Source: Parvibaculum sp963975745 (GTDB taxonomy: Bacteria; Pseudomonadota; Alphaproteobacteria; Parvibaculales; Parvibaculaceae). From it: 64,000 nt of DNA. The first letter of the stretch is position 1; each line of letters begins with the position of its first letter. The notes under the pieces were generated by a model. It worked only from the letters and a program-made list of their open reading frames with translations, was not told the origin of the DNA and ran no database searches. The DNA is taken from assembly GCF_963975745.1 (NCBI RefSeq), contig NZ_CAXBIB010000016.1:25203-89202 (forward strand), given 5' to 3'. Shown piece after piece: positions 1 to 8,190 of this stretch. Made by a program: the position numbers and the translations under genes.

Positions 1-92
1 ACCGCGAGCCGACGCCGCTCGACGAGATCGCCGATCTTGTAATTCATGACGAGATCGGAGCGACGCTGGCGCCGGTCGCGATGCTGAATTAG
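1..92 (+). CDS. 3' end of an unidentified gene (partial)
   Basis: An open frame runs in from the window edge (first full codon at 3) and stops with TAG at 90-92. The visible 29 residues end in GATLAPVAMLN and contain an acidic stretch (LDEIADLVIHDE). I do not recognise the family from so short a tail. It converges on the fecR-like gene, with only 21 bases between the two stop codons. It could be a chance open frame, but its end lies just before the next gene's stop, as expected for a tightly packed convergent pair. Confidence 0.45.
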   Translation, partial: REPTPLDEIADLVIHDEIGATLAPVAMLN

Positions 93-113
93 CCCGCGAC
101 CGGCTGTTTGCGT

Positions 114-1352
114 CTAGCCTTTGTTCTTTCCCGGCGCGGCGCCCGAGTTGCCCGGGGCCGAGCCCGACTGTCCGGCTGTGGATCCGGCAAGGCCCGGGGC
201 GGTGCCCGTTTGACCGGGCGTGGAGCCGGCAAGACCCGGCGCGGTACCCGACTGTCCAGGCGTGGAGCCCGAAAGGCCCGGGGCCGGGCCCGACTGGCCG
301 GGTGCGGCGCCTGAAAGACCCGGGGCTGTACCCGACTGTCCGGGCGCGCTGCCCGAGAGACCCGGCGCGGCGCCCGACTGTCCGGGTGCGCTGCCCGAGA
401 GCCCCGGCGCGGCGCCCGACTGTCCGGGCGCTGAGCCCGAAAGTCCCGGGGTTGAACCCGACTGGCCGGGGGCGCTGCCCGACTGGCCCGGAGCGGCGAT
501 GGCCGCGACCTGCGGGCCGCCGTTTCCGGTTGCGCGAACCGCGGGTTCGCTGTCGGTATCCTCAGCCCGGGCGGCGTTGCCGTTGCCACGGTTGATGTCG
601 AGACCGCGGGCGAGACCGTTGGTCGATTTGGCGATGTCCACCGCCGCGCGCCGTTCGGTATGGATTTCCATCGCCTTGCCGGCGTTGCGTGTCCGGTCTT
701 CGACCTTGGGGGCCACGCGGGGCGTGTCCTGCGCGCGTGCCGCATCCTTGCCGCGCTGAACCGGTTCCGCGCCGGGTCCGCTGACCTTGAGCCCGTTGCC
801 CTTGCCGGCCAGCGTATGGGCCGTCTGACCGGGCCGGATCATGCCCACATCGCCGGTGTCGAGGTCGATCGTTTCGACCGCCCCTTCCATGACATGAACG
901 GCGGCGCCTTCGGCATCGACCGAGACGGTGAATTTCGTGCCCTTGACGACGGCGGCAAGATAAGGGGTTTCGACCTCGAAATGCTGACGGTCCTGCTTGT
1001 CGACCTGCAGGAGAATGGTGCCGACACGCTGGAGGATGCGCGTCATGCCGCCGCTATCGCTGTCGGGCGAGACCGCAATCGAGCTGTTGGGGGAGACCAT
1101 GATGGATTCGGTGCCGCGCGAAAGAACCACGCGTCCCGTCGTGCCGGTCTCGATCACCGCGCCCGGCGCGACCGTGCCGTTCGGCGTCAGGGACACCGGC
1201 ATCGCACCGTCGGTCTGGATGTAGGCTTCGCCCGACATCATTTCGACATGCCATGTGGCGGGGCTTCCTGCATGCGCGGATGATGCGGCGAGCATCAGGG
1301 TGGCTGCAGCGAGAATTCTTCCACTGGTCCACTTGCGATGTGTACGGAGCAT
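114..1352 (-). CDS. Secreted FecR-domain protein with C-terminal heptad repeats
   Basis: Predicted 412-residue exported protein. The start at 1352 is chosen because AGGAGG lies about 8 bases upstream; a longer frame to 1391 lacks such a site. Residues 1 to about 29 form a signal peptide (basic start, hydrophobic core, AHA cleavage motif). Residues about 35-150 match a FecR domain (GEAYIQTDG, LSRGTESIMVSPNSSIAV, LLQVDKQDRQHFEVETPYLAAVVKGTKF). A charged linker follows, then 18 seven-residue units of the type APGQSGS. FecR domains are best known from sigma-factor regulators, but here there is no inner-membrane anchor and no sigma gene nearby, so a periplasmic or surface role is more likely. The gene is divergent from a two-partner-secretion pore gene and may work with it (inference). 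Confidence 0.8.
   Translation of the reverse strand: MLRTHRKWTSGRILAAATLMLAASSAHAGSPATWHVEMMSGEAYIQTDGAMPVSLTPNGTVAPGAVIETGTTGRVVLSRGTESIMVSPNSSIAVSPDSDSGGMTRILQRVGTILLQVDKQDRQHFEVETPYLAAVVKGTKFTVSVDAEGAAVHVMEGAVETIDLDTGDVGMIRPGQTAHTLAGKGNGLKVSGPGAEPVQRGKDAARAQDTPRVAPKVEDRTRNAGKAMEIHTERRAAVDIAKSTNGLARGLDINRGNGNAARAEDTDSEPAVRATGNGGPQVAAIAAPGQSGSAPGQSGSTPGLSGSAPGQSGAAPGLSGSAPGQSGAAPGLSGSAPGQSGTAPGLSGAAPGQSGPAPGLSGSTPGQSGTAPGLAGSTPGQTGTAPGLAGSTAGQSGSAPGNSGAAPGKNKG
117..494 (-). repeat. Coding tandem repeat, 21-bp unit (heptad PG-x-SG)
   Basis: The last 126 codons of the FecR-domain gene are 18 consecutive 7-residue units, consensus [A/T]-P-G-[Q/L]-S-G-[S/A/T]. Units with Q and L at position 5 mostly alternate, which gives a 42-bp higher-order period. 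The last unit degenerates to APGKNKG. The composition (Pro, Gly, Ser, Ala) predicts a flexible, unstructured tail. Copy number is likely variable between strains because the DNA units are nearly identical. Confidence 0.9.
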
Positions 1353-1433
1353 ATGCGTGGCCTCCTGGCCTCGTTGACTGACCATATTCATACCACGGCC
1401 AATTGCCGGATTTTTGGCTTCTTCTTCCGCTGG

Positions 1434-1448
1434 TTAAGTCGCTCTTAA
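1434..1448. promoter_or_regulatory. CtrA-type box (TTAA-N7-TTAA)
   Basis: Reads TTAAgtcgctcTTAA, an exact match to the TTAA-N7-TTAA consensus of the alphaproteobacterial cell-cycle regulator CtrA. It lies in the divergent gap between the fecR-like gene (start 1352) and the tpsB-like gene (start 1581), 82 bases from the first and 133 from the second. The match is seen directly; occupancy by CtrA is inferred. The flanking bases also fit a TTAA-rich site (ggTTAAg). Confidence 0.55.
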
Positions 1449-1495
1449 TGCCGGACGGGCTCTACTGGCAGCGAGGTGCTGTCAGTGGTTAAGGG

Positions 1496-1507
1496 GGCGT
1501 TAACGCC
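1496..1507. promoter_or_regulatory. 12-bp perfect palindrome, possible operator
   Basis: GGCGTTAACGCC is a perfect palindrome 73 bases before the chosen start of the tpsB-like gene, inside the same divergent promoter region as the CtrA-like box. It could be an operator for a dimeric regulator, or chance in GC-rich DNA. Confidence 0.25.
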
Positions 1508-1580
1508 TGACGATCTTTCGGGAGGCCGTTTTGTCCAGCGACGACGAAATGGACATTCGGGCGGCAGGGGGCTCGATCGG

Positions 1581-3290
1581 ATGAAATTGAACATGCACGG
1601 CAAAAAGGGAAAACCGGCGCAAGCGATCGGACTTGCGGCGGCCATCGCGCTTGTCCCTGCGACGACGCCGGCGACGCTCCGTGCCGCTCCACTGGACCCG
1701 ACCCAGGTCGAAAGGGGACTGCAGGACAGCGAACGGCGCTTCGTGCCGGCGGCGCCGCGTGGCGAAGGTCCGGCGATCGAGACAAGGGCCGAGGGTGCGG
1801 CGATGCAGGACACCGGCACGTTTCTGCTTGCCGGCGTCCAGCTCAGCGGCGCCGATCTGCTTCCGGCGGACGATCTTGTATCCGCCTACGAATCCCATGT
1901 GGCGACGGAAGTCGACGAGCAGACGATCATGAAGATCGTCGAACGGATCACCAATCGTCTCAAGGATGCCGGATACCCGCTTTCCTATGCGCGAATTCCG
2001 CCGCAGCATATCGTGGCCGGCATCCTGACGATCGACATCGTGGCCGGCCGTGTCGGTACGTTGACCATGACCGGCACCGAGACCCCTGAACGCTACCGCC
2101 CGATGTTCCGGACGCTTCTGGAGACACCGGTGACGACGCAGGATCTGCTGGAACGTGCGATCCTGCTCCTGCACGACAGCGCCGGCGTGTCGGTTTCGGA
2201 CATCGCGCTGCAGGAGGATGAGGAAGGACAGGGCGTCTACGAACTCGCGCTCACCCTGATCGAGAAGCCGCTCGAATTTTCTATCTATGCCGACAATCGC
2301 GGCACGCGCGCGGCAGGTCCCCTGCAGCTCGGGCTTTCGGCCGCCTACAACAATCCGGCCGGACTCAACGATCAACTGGGCCTGACCTATTTCACCACGC
2401 CGGAAACACCGGAGGAACTTCAGTATTTTCAGGGCAGCTATCTGCTGCCGGTCGGATCGTCCGGTCTCACGATGCGGATTTCATCAACTTACAGCCAGGT
2501 CGATGCCGGCGGCAGCCTTTCCAGCGTCGGAACGGAAAGCAGCGCCTTCAGCACCAGCCTGGCCTTGCGCTATCCGCTCAGGCGCAGCCGCAGCATGTCA
2601 ATATGGATCGGGGCGAAGGCCGACTTCCGGGATGCGCGCGAGGAAAATGATTTCGGCACCGTGTTCGATGACCGGCTTGTCGTGTTGCGCGGCAGCGTCG
2701 ACTATTCGTCGACGGATGACTACGGGGGGCGGAATTTCGTTGCGATCGAAGTCAGCCATGGCCTGACAGTTGCCGGTGCTTCTGAACGTGGCGATCCCGC
2801 CTTGTCGCGGGCCGATGGCGGCGGATCCTTCACCAAGCTGAGCGGCGAAATCCACCGGCAGCAGGAGCTTTTCATCGCCGGACTTTCGCTTTCGGCCCGG
2901 CTGGCCGGTCAGATGTCGTCGGTGCCGCTGCTGTCGGCGGAGGAATTCGGTCTTGGCGGCGCACGTTTCGGGCGGGCCTATCAGTATGGCGAACTGACCG
3001 GAGATGACGGTCTGGCCGGCTCGCTCGAACTCGGCTATTCGCCCACAATGACCGCCGGTCCGGTTTCGTCGCCGACCGGCTACCTGTTCTATGATATCGG
3101 CGCAGTATGGAACGGCGACGGTCTTCCGCCGGGCCGAACGTCTCTCGCCTCCGCGGGTGCCGGCTTGCGCTTCAGGCTGGGCGAGAGCGCCCATGTCGGG
3201 CTGGAAATCGCCAAGCCCCTGACCAGGGATGCCGATGAAGGAAACGGGCGCGATCCGCGGTTCTTCTTTTCGCTTGCCGTCAATTTCTAG
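1581..3290 (+). CDS. ShlB/FhaC-family two-partner secretion pore (TpsB)
   Basis: Predicted 569-residue outer-membrane transporter of the Omp85/TpsB superfamily. The start at 1581 gives a normal signal peptide (basic MKLNMHGKKGK, then AAAIALVPA). Residues about 75-155 look like a POTRA domain (VQLSGADLLP, RLKDAGYPLSYARIPPQ, LTIDIVAGRVG). The rest is a beta-barrel with alternating hydrophobic strands and ends in an aromatic residue (SLAVNF). The loop-6 motif usually written VRGY reads FGRAY (after LGGAR), so the arginine and tyrosine are kept. TpsB proteins export one large TpsA exoprotein, normally encoded next door. None is present here; the only secreted neighbour is the FecR-domain protein on the opposite strand. 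Confidence 0.85.
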   Translation: MKLNMHGKKGKPAQAIGLAAAIALVPATTPATLRAAPLDPTQVERGLQDSERRFVPAAPRGEGPAIETRAEGAAMQDTGTFLLAGVQLSGADLLPADDLVSAYESHVATEVDEQTIMKIVERITNRLKDAGYPLSYARIPPQHIVAGILTIDIVAGRVGTLTMTGTETPERYRPMFRTLLETPVTTQDLLERAILLLHDSAGVSVSDIALQEDEEGQGVYELALTLIEKPLEFSIYADNRGTRAAGPLQLGLSAAYNNPAGLNDQLGLTYFTTPETPEELQYFQGSYLLPVGSSGLTMRISSTYSQVDAGGSLSSVGTESSAFSTSLALRYPLRRSRSMSIWIGAKADFRDAREENDFGTVFDDRLVVLRGSVDYSSTDDYGGRNFVAIEVSHGLTVAGASERGDPALSRADGGGSFTKLSGEIHRQQELFIAGLSLSARLAGQMSSVPLLSAEEFGLGGARFGRAYQYGELTGDDGLAGSLELGYSPTMTAGPVSSPTGYLFYDIGAVWNGDGLPPGRTSLASAGAGLRFRLGESAHVGLEIAKPLTRDADEGNGRDPRFFFSLAVNF

Positions 3291-3310
3291 AATCGTATTG
3301 CGGCGCGGCC

Positions 3311-3338
3311 GGCATCCGGCATCCGGCATCCGGCATCT
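3311..3338. repeat. Four-copy 7-bp tandem repeat
   Basis: GGCATCC occurs three times in a row and once more as GGCATCT in the 58-bp gap between the stops of the tpsB-like and kinase genes. It is a short microsatellite-like run in a convergent spacer; no function is evident. Confidence 0.8.
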
Positions 3339-3348
3339 GGCAAAGGCT

Positions 3349-5577
3349 TCAGGCGCCGGCGAGGGCCGAGGCGGCGCGATCCTCGGTGGGACGCAGACGG
3401 TCTGGCGGAAACAGCAGCGTGACGGTTGTTCCCTCGTGGGGAACGCTTTCGATCCGCAGCCGGCCGCCATGAAGATTCATATAGGCATTGACGAGAGCAA
3501 GGCCCAGACCCGTGCCTTCATGGCTGCGGGAGAGCGATCCGTCGGCCTGGTAGAACGGTTCGGTGACACGCGCGATGTCTTCCGCGGCAATGCCGATGCC
3601 GGTATCGGCGACGGCGAGGGAGAGCCCGCCATCCGCTGCGATTGCGGTGCGGATCGTGATGCGCCCGCTCGGCTTGCTGAATTTCGCGGCATTGGAGAGG
3701 AGATTGGTCAGCATCTGCTTGAACAGACTGGCATCCGCGTTGAGCGCTGCGGAACCGTGGCCGTAATCGGCCACGAATGACTTGTCCGGTGCTTCCTTCC
3801 AGGATCGGGCGATACCGATGCAGGAATCCGTGACTTCGGCGACATCGATGTTCTCGTCGACCAGCTCGACCTTGTGCGAGTCGATGCGCGAGAGATCCAG
3901 AATGTCGTTGACGGTCATCAGCAGGTGTCTGCCGCTGTCGGCGATATCCGTTGCGTATTGGCGGTATCTTCCGTCACCCAGCGGACCGAAAATTTCGGTC
4001 GTCATCAGCTCGGAGAATCCGATGATCGCGTTCAACGGCGTCCGGAGCTCATGGCCCATATTGGCAATGAATTCGGTCTTGGCCCGGCTGGCTTCCTGCT
4101 CCTGACGATGCGCCGTCCGGATCGCTTCCTCCGCCGCGTGCCGTTCGGTCACGTCGTGGAAGGTATAGGTCACGAGTTCGCGCATCGTGGTTTCATCGTC
4201 CGACAGCGTTCGCGGGACGCGCGAATGGCTCAGCGTGTAGCGCAGGCAGCGGGTCTTTTCTGGATCGGAGGAGTTTTCGAGCAGATATTCCCGTGGAAAC
4301 GCCCCCTCGGCCTCGGTCGCCTGCAGCAGCGTTGCCGGAAGCACTTCCGAAAGCCGCATTTCCAGCGCGTGACGCTCGCCGTCGATGGCGAACAGTTGTC
4401 TGGCGACCGGGTTGATCATTTCGATCTGCCCCTCGGTATCGGCAATGATGATCGCGTCGGGACTGTCATTGACCACGCTGGTGGTCAGCAGGCGGCGATA
4501 TTCATTCTCCAGCCGCTGCCGCCGGATGTGCCGGCGCTGCCGGGCAATCTCCGAAAGTATGGAGTTCGCACAGACAAGCAGGATGGCGACCGACCATGCG
4601 GCCGTGTTCAGGTCGATGGCGTGATCCCGGAACAGGAGAAACCCGATGGCCTGCAGCGTGACCAGCGCGACGATGCCGATCAGTTGCAGCTGGAGCCAGG
4701 ACATCCGCCTTTGCAGGAAGAAACCGGCAAATACGATGACGACAAGGCCGGCGATCACGGCAGGCGTGTCCGTCTGCCGAATGACCGTCCCCGTGGCAAG
4801 TGTCTCATAGGCCATGGCCTGAATGGCGGGACCCGACATCACGCCATGCTTCGGCACGGCGAATTGATCGCCGAGTTCGACAGCCGTTGCGCCGATGATG
4901 AACTTCCGGCCTTCGATCTGATCCCGGCCGACTTCGCCGTTCAGCAGATCGATATAGGAGATCCTCGGGATCTCATGCGTGTTGATGCTGTAATTGGTAT
5001 GAAAGAACGGCTTCTCCCTGTCGGCGCGTCCCGCGAGGAGAGCAGGAAGAGAAAAATAGAACTGTCCATCGATCTCGACACCGTAGGACCCGCGCCGCAC
5101 GCGGCCGTCCCGCTCGGGCGACACATTGACATTGCCGAGCCATGCATGCTGTTCGAACAGCGCCATCGGGCGCGTGACGACGATTTCGCTGGTCGTGTTT
5201 CTGTCGCCGTCGCGCTGAAAGAAGATCGGCAGGATAATGCGGCCCGATGCCCGGGCGAAGGCTTCTGCCAGAATGGCGCTGTCTTCGGGATAGCTCTCGC
5301 CGCTGAGGTCGATGTCGAGTGCAATCTGGTCGGCGCCGTTCTCGATCAGGATGTCGACGACCCGCGCATGTGTCCGCCGCGATATCGGCCACTGGTCGAG
5401 TGCGCGCAATGTCCGGACATCGATGGCCACGACCGCAAGGGTCCCGGTCGGCTCGATGTCGACAAGATCCATGCGCCGGTCGAGGGTCCAGAGGTCAATG
5501 TCCTCCCACACCCCGCCAACGCTCAGGATGGCGGTTGTCAGAAGGAGAGCGATCGAAACGACAAGCTGCTTCACCAT
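3349..5577 (-). CDS. CHASE2-domain sensor histidine kinase
   Basis: Predicted 742-residue membrane kinase. Residues 5-22 form one membrane helix. About 30-265 is an extracytoplasmic CHASE2 domain (LAVVAIDVRTL, ALDIDLSGES, FIIGATAVELGDQFAVP). Three helices follow at about 272-345. A PAS domain covers about 365-480 (NDSPDAIIIADTEGQIEMINP). HisKA has the phosphoacceptor His509 in ANMGHELRTPLN. The HATPase carries the N box (NLLSNAAKFS), DTGIGI and GTGLGLALV. There is no receiver domain and no response regulator beside it, so its partner is elsewhere. The annotated ATG has GAGGGA almost touching it; the adjacent GTG codon could be used instead. It probably senses an envelope signal and may control the FecR/TpsB genes (inference from position only). 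Confidence 0.9.
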   Translation of the reverse strand: MVKQLVVSIALLLTTAILSVGGVWEDIDLWTLDRRMDLVDIEPTGTLAVVAIDVRTLRALDQWPISRRTHARVVDILIENGADQIALDIDLSGESYPEDSAILAEAFARASGRIILPIFFQRDGDRNTTSEIVVTRPMALFEQHAWLGNVNVSPERDGRVRRGSYGVEIDGQFYFSLPALLAGRADREKPFFHTNYSINTHEIPRISYIDLLNGEVGRDQIEGRKFIIGATAVELGDQFAVPKHGVMSGPAIQAMAYETLATGTVIRQTDTPAVIAGLVVIVFAGFFLQRRMSWLQLQLIGIVALVTLQAIGFLLFRDHAIDLNTAAWSVAILLVCANSILSEIARQRRHIRRQRLENEYRRLLTTSVVNDSPDAIIIADTEGQIEMINPVARQLFAIDGERHALEMRLSEVLPATLLQATEAEGAFPREYLLENSSDPEKTRCLRYTLSHSRVPRTLSDDETTMRELVTYTFHDVTERHAAEEAIRTAHRQEQEASRAKTEFIANMGHELRTPLNAIIGFSELMTTEIFGPLGDGRYRQYATDIADSGRHLLMTVNDILDLSRIDSHKVELVDENIDVAEVTDSCIGIARSWKEAPDKSFVADYGHGSAALNADASLFKQMLTNLLSNAAKFSKPSGRITIRTAIAADGGLSLAVADTGIGIAAEDIARVTEPFYQADGSLSRSHEGTGLGLALVNAYMNLHGGRLRIESVPHEGTTVTLLFPPDRLRPTEDRAASALAGA

Positions 5578-5740
5578 TCCCTCGACGGCGGAATGCCACG
5601 CGATTCCTGTTGGTCCCCGATGGAGGATGGTCAGGAAACGTTAACATTTGCTGTCACGTAGTCGTGATTCGTCGCACTTCGGCCGGCGTCTGACGGTTCG
5701 GGGCGCGTGGCAGAATACCGAGATATCGAGCGGCGCCGGG

Positions 5741-6475
5741 TCAGCGCGCCGTTGCCCAGCCGCCTGCGACCGGGATCAGCTGTCCGGTGATGAAATCCGA
5801 TGTCGGGCCGGCGAGAAAGGCGACAATGGCGGCCGCTTCCTCCGGCTTGCCGAGGCGCCGCAGCGGGATATTCGACAGGATCTTGTCGCGCGATTTGGGG
5901 TCTTCCAGCAGCGATGCCGGGAAGTAATCGGGGCTCTCGATGAAGTTGAAGGCCAGCGCGTTGACCTGGATATTGAAGCCGGCAAGCTCCTTGGCCAGCG
6001 TCAGCGCCAGCGCATTGGCGGCACCGCGGGCAGCCGCATAGATGCTGTAGTTCGGAATGCCGTTCAGCGGCGCGGCGGAAGAGAGAAACAGCACCTTGCC
6101 GGCCTTCTGCTTCTTCATCTGCGGCACGGCGGCCCGGGTCATGGCGAAGGACTTGAAGACCAGCGCCTCGAAAGTCTCGTGCAAGTCCTCGTCGGTCGCT
6201 TCGTCGACGGCGCCGCGCACGGCCGGCCAGGCATCGTTGTTGATGAGGACGTCGAGACGGTTCTCGGCCTTCAGCACGGCGGCAATGGCGGCATGCGGGT
6301 CCTGCTCGGCCAGCGCCTTGACGCCCGGGAGCCTGGTCTCGAAATCGCTTCGCGCCGAAGCGTCGGTGAAGCTGGCATCGACGCCGTAGACGGCCGCGCC
6401 TTCCGCAAGGAGAGCCCGCGCCGAAGGCCCGCCGACGAAATGAGCGATGTCGGTGATCAGAATGCTGCGTGCCAT
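5741..6475 (-). CDS. Halohydrin dehalogenase-like SDR-fold protein
   Basis: Predicted 244-residue cytoplasmic protein with a short-chain-dehydrogenase fold. Two features separate it from ordinary SDR oxidoreductases. The glycine-rich TGxxxGxG cofactor loop is replaced by T8-x4-F13-x-G15 (TDIAHFVG). The catalytic set is S133-x12-Y146-x3-R150, with arginine where SDR enzymes have lysine. Both motifs are the published signatures of halohydrin dehalogenases, which use the vacated NAD site to bind halide and interconvert vicinal halohydrins and epoxides. DASF at 33-36 and the segment FIESPDYFP (about 178-186), where the halide pocket lies in HheC, also fit. A good ribosome site (GGGGGAG) precedes the ATG. 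The gene is divergent from a GH13 glucosidase gene and lies upstream of the CHASE2 kinase. A divergent SDR with lost cofactor binding is the alternative. Confidence 0.82.
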   Translation of the reverse strand: MARSILITDIAHFVGGPSARALLAEGAAVYGVDASFTDASARSDFETRLPGVKALAEQDPHAAIAAVLKAENRLDVLINNDAWPAVRGAVDEATDEDLHETFEALVFKSFAMTRAAVPQMKKQKAGKVLFLSSAAPLNGIPNYSIYAAARGAANALALTLAKELAGFNIQVNALAFNFIESPDYFPASLLEDPKSRDKILSNIPLRRLGKPEEAAAIVAFLAGPTSDFITGQLIPVAGGWATAR

Positions 6476-6576
6476 GAGGCTCCCCCGGTCGGCGTGAAAT
6501 CGCGATTGTCAGCGCTTGTGCGGCCATGACACTGTGGCGGCCGGACGTATGACATGACAAGAGGGAAACGCGATCC

Positions 6577-8190
6577 GTGACGCAGACAAAGGGCGAGTGG
6601 TGGAAGGGCGCGGTCGTCTATCAGATCTATCCGCGCAGCTTCCGCGATGCGAATGGCGACGGAATCGGCGATCTTCGCGGCATCGAGGAGAAGCTCGATC
6701 ATGTCGCTTCGCTGGGCGCCGACGCGATCTGGCTCTCGCCGATCTATCCCTCGCCCAATCGCGATTTCGGCTATGACGTCTCGGACTATTGCGCCATCGC
6801 ACCCGAGATGGGGACAATGGCGGATTTCGACCGGCTGCTGGCCGCCGTTCACAAGCGCGGCATGAAGCTCATTCTCGACCAGGTGCTGGCGCATTCGTCG
6901 GACCAGCATCAATGGTTCGCCGAAAGCCAGCTCTCAACCGACAATCCGAAATCGGACTGGTATGTCTGGGCCGACGCCAGGGAAGACGGCACGGTGCCCA
7001 ACAACTGGCTGTCGGCTTTTGGCGGGCCGGCCTGGTCGTGGAACCCGGTCCGGCGGCAGTATTACCACCACAAGTTTCTGAAGAGCCAGCCCAAGCTCAA
7101 CTTCCACAACCCCGAAGTCGTCGCGGCCTGCATGGACATTTTGCGCTTCTGGCTCGACAGGGGCGTCGACGGATTCCGGCTCGATGTCGCCAATTCCTAT
7201 CTGCACGACGCGGCGCTGACCGACAACCCGCCGCTGCCGCGCGACCAGCGCACATTTCTTGACTGGGCGCATGCGCCGCGCCTGCAGCGCCACATCCACG
7301 ACGCCAACATGCCCGAGAACGAATGGGCGATGAAGCGCGTGCGGGCGACGATGAACGAATATGAGGCGCGGCTGGCCTTCGGCGAATTTTCGGAACGGCC
7401 GGAAATGTTTGGCCTTTATGCAGGCGGGGCGGAGCGGCTGCATACCGGCTACACCTTCGATTTTCTGGAAGACTGGAGTTTCGCGCCGTCGGTCTTCCGC
7501 CGCTATTACGAGGAATTGCTGGCGCCGATGCCCGATCTGTTTCCCTGCGTCACCTTTTCCAATCACGATATCGTGCGGCCTGTGACGCGTTGGGGCGGGG
7601 GCAGGGGCGACGAGGCGCTGGCGAAGCTCGGGCTGACGCTGCTTCTGGCACTCAAGGGCACGGTGCTGATGTTCGAAGGCGAGGAACTTGGGCTTCCCGA
7701 AGTCGATCTCGAACGCCATCACATCAAGGACCCGGTCGGCGATCTCTATTTTCCGTGGTCGAAGGGGCGCGACGGCTGCCGCACGCCGATGCCCTGGGAG
7801 CGCCCTGCCCATGAGGCCGGCTTCACGGCCGCCACGCCATGGCTGCCGATCCCCGACTATCATCGCGAACGCGCCGTCGATGTTCAGCAGGCGGATAAAA
7901 ATTCGGTTCTGGCCCATGCCCGCGCCGTCGTCGCGCTCCGCAAGGCGCATCCGGCTCTGGCGCGCGGCGCGATCCGTTTTCTCGATGCCGAGGAGCCCGT
8001 GCTGGCTTTCGAGCGCGAAGGCGAGGGCGAAAAACTCCTCTGCGTCTTCAATCTCGGCAAGAAGCCGGAGCCGGCGCAATTTGCGCTGCCGGAGGCGGTG
8101 GGCGAGGCGGTGTTCAAGATTGGAGACGCGGCGCGCGACGGCGCAACGCTGAAGCTGGGGGCAAGGGCCGCGACGATTTTCGAGATGTAG
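6577..8190 (+). CDS. GH13 alpha-glucosidase / oligo-1,6-glucosidase type
   Basis: Predicted 537-residue cytoplasmic glycoside hydrolase of family 13. The GTG start at 6577 is preceded by GAGGGA at 6561-6566. The (beta/alpha)8 barrel motifs are present: WWKGAVVYQIYPRSF at the N-terminus; DQVLAH; the nucleophile Asp203 in GFRLDVAN; the acid/base Glu270 in AFGEFSE; the stabiliser Asp331 in FSNHD. The calcium-type loop DANGDGIGDL (24-33) is typical of oligo-1,6-glucosidases and trehalulose hydrolases. No signal peptide is visible, so the substrate must be imported or internal (alpha-glucosides, sucrose or maltose-like). It shares a 101-bp divergent promoter region with the dehalogenase-like gene. 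The exact substrate cannot be read from the motifs. Confidence 0.9.
   Translation: MTQTKGEWWKGAVVYQIYPRSFRDANGDGIGDLRGIEEKLDHVASLGADAIWLSPIYPSPNRDFGYDVSDYCAIAPEMGTMADFDRLLAAVHKRGMKLILDQVLAHSSDQHQWFAESQLSTDNPKSDWYVWADAREDGTVPNNWLSAFGGPAWSWNPVRRQYYHHKFLKSQPKLNFHNPEVVAACMDILRFWLDRGVDGFRLDVANSYLHDAALTDNPPLPRDQRTFLDWAHAPRLQRHIHDANMPENEWAMKRVRATMNEYEARLAFGEFSERPEMFGLYAGGAERLHTGYTFDFLEDWSFAPSVFRRYYEELLAPMPDLFPCVTFSNHDIVRPVTRWGGGRGDEALAKLGLTLLLALKGTVLMFEGEELGLPEVDLERHHIKDPVGDLYFPWSKGRDGCRTPMPWERPAHEAGFTAATPWLPIPDYHRERAVDVQQADKNSVLAHARAVVALRKAHPALARGAIRFLDAEEPVLAFEREGEGEKLLCVFNLGKKPEPAQFALPEAVGEAVFKIGDAARDGATLKLGARAATIFEM

Noticed and set aside
117..494. CRISPR array
   Set aside because: The 21-bp periodicity is in frame with a protein-coding repeat and there are no distinct spacers.
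3874..5661. 595-codon plus-strand frame
   Set aside because: Antisense to the CHASE2 kinase, which has all catalytic boxes. The translation is low-complexity Arg/Asp/Gly/Gln-rich text.
5741..6475. Generic NAD(P)-dependent SDR oxidoreductase
   Set aside because: The cofactor glycine motif is absent and the catalytic Lys is Arg, so ordinary SDR redox activity is unlikely.
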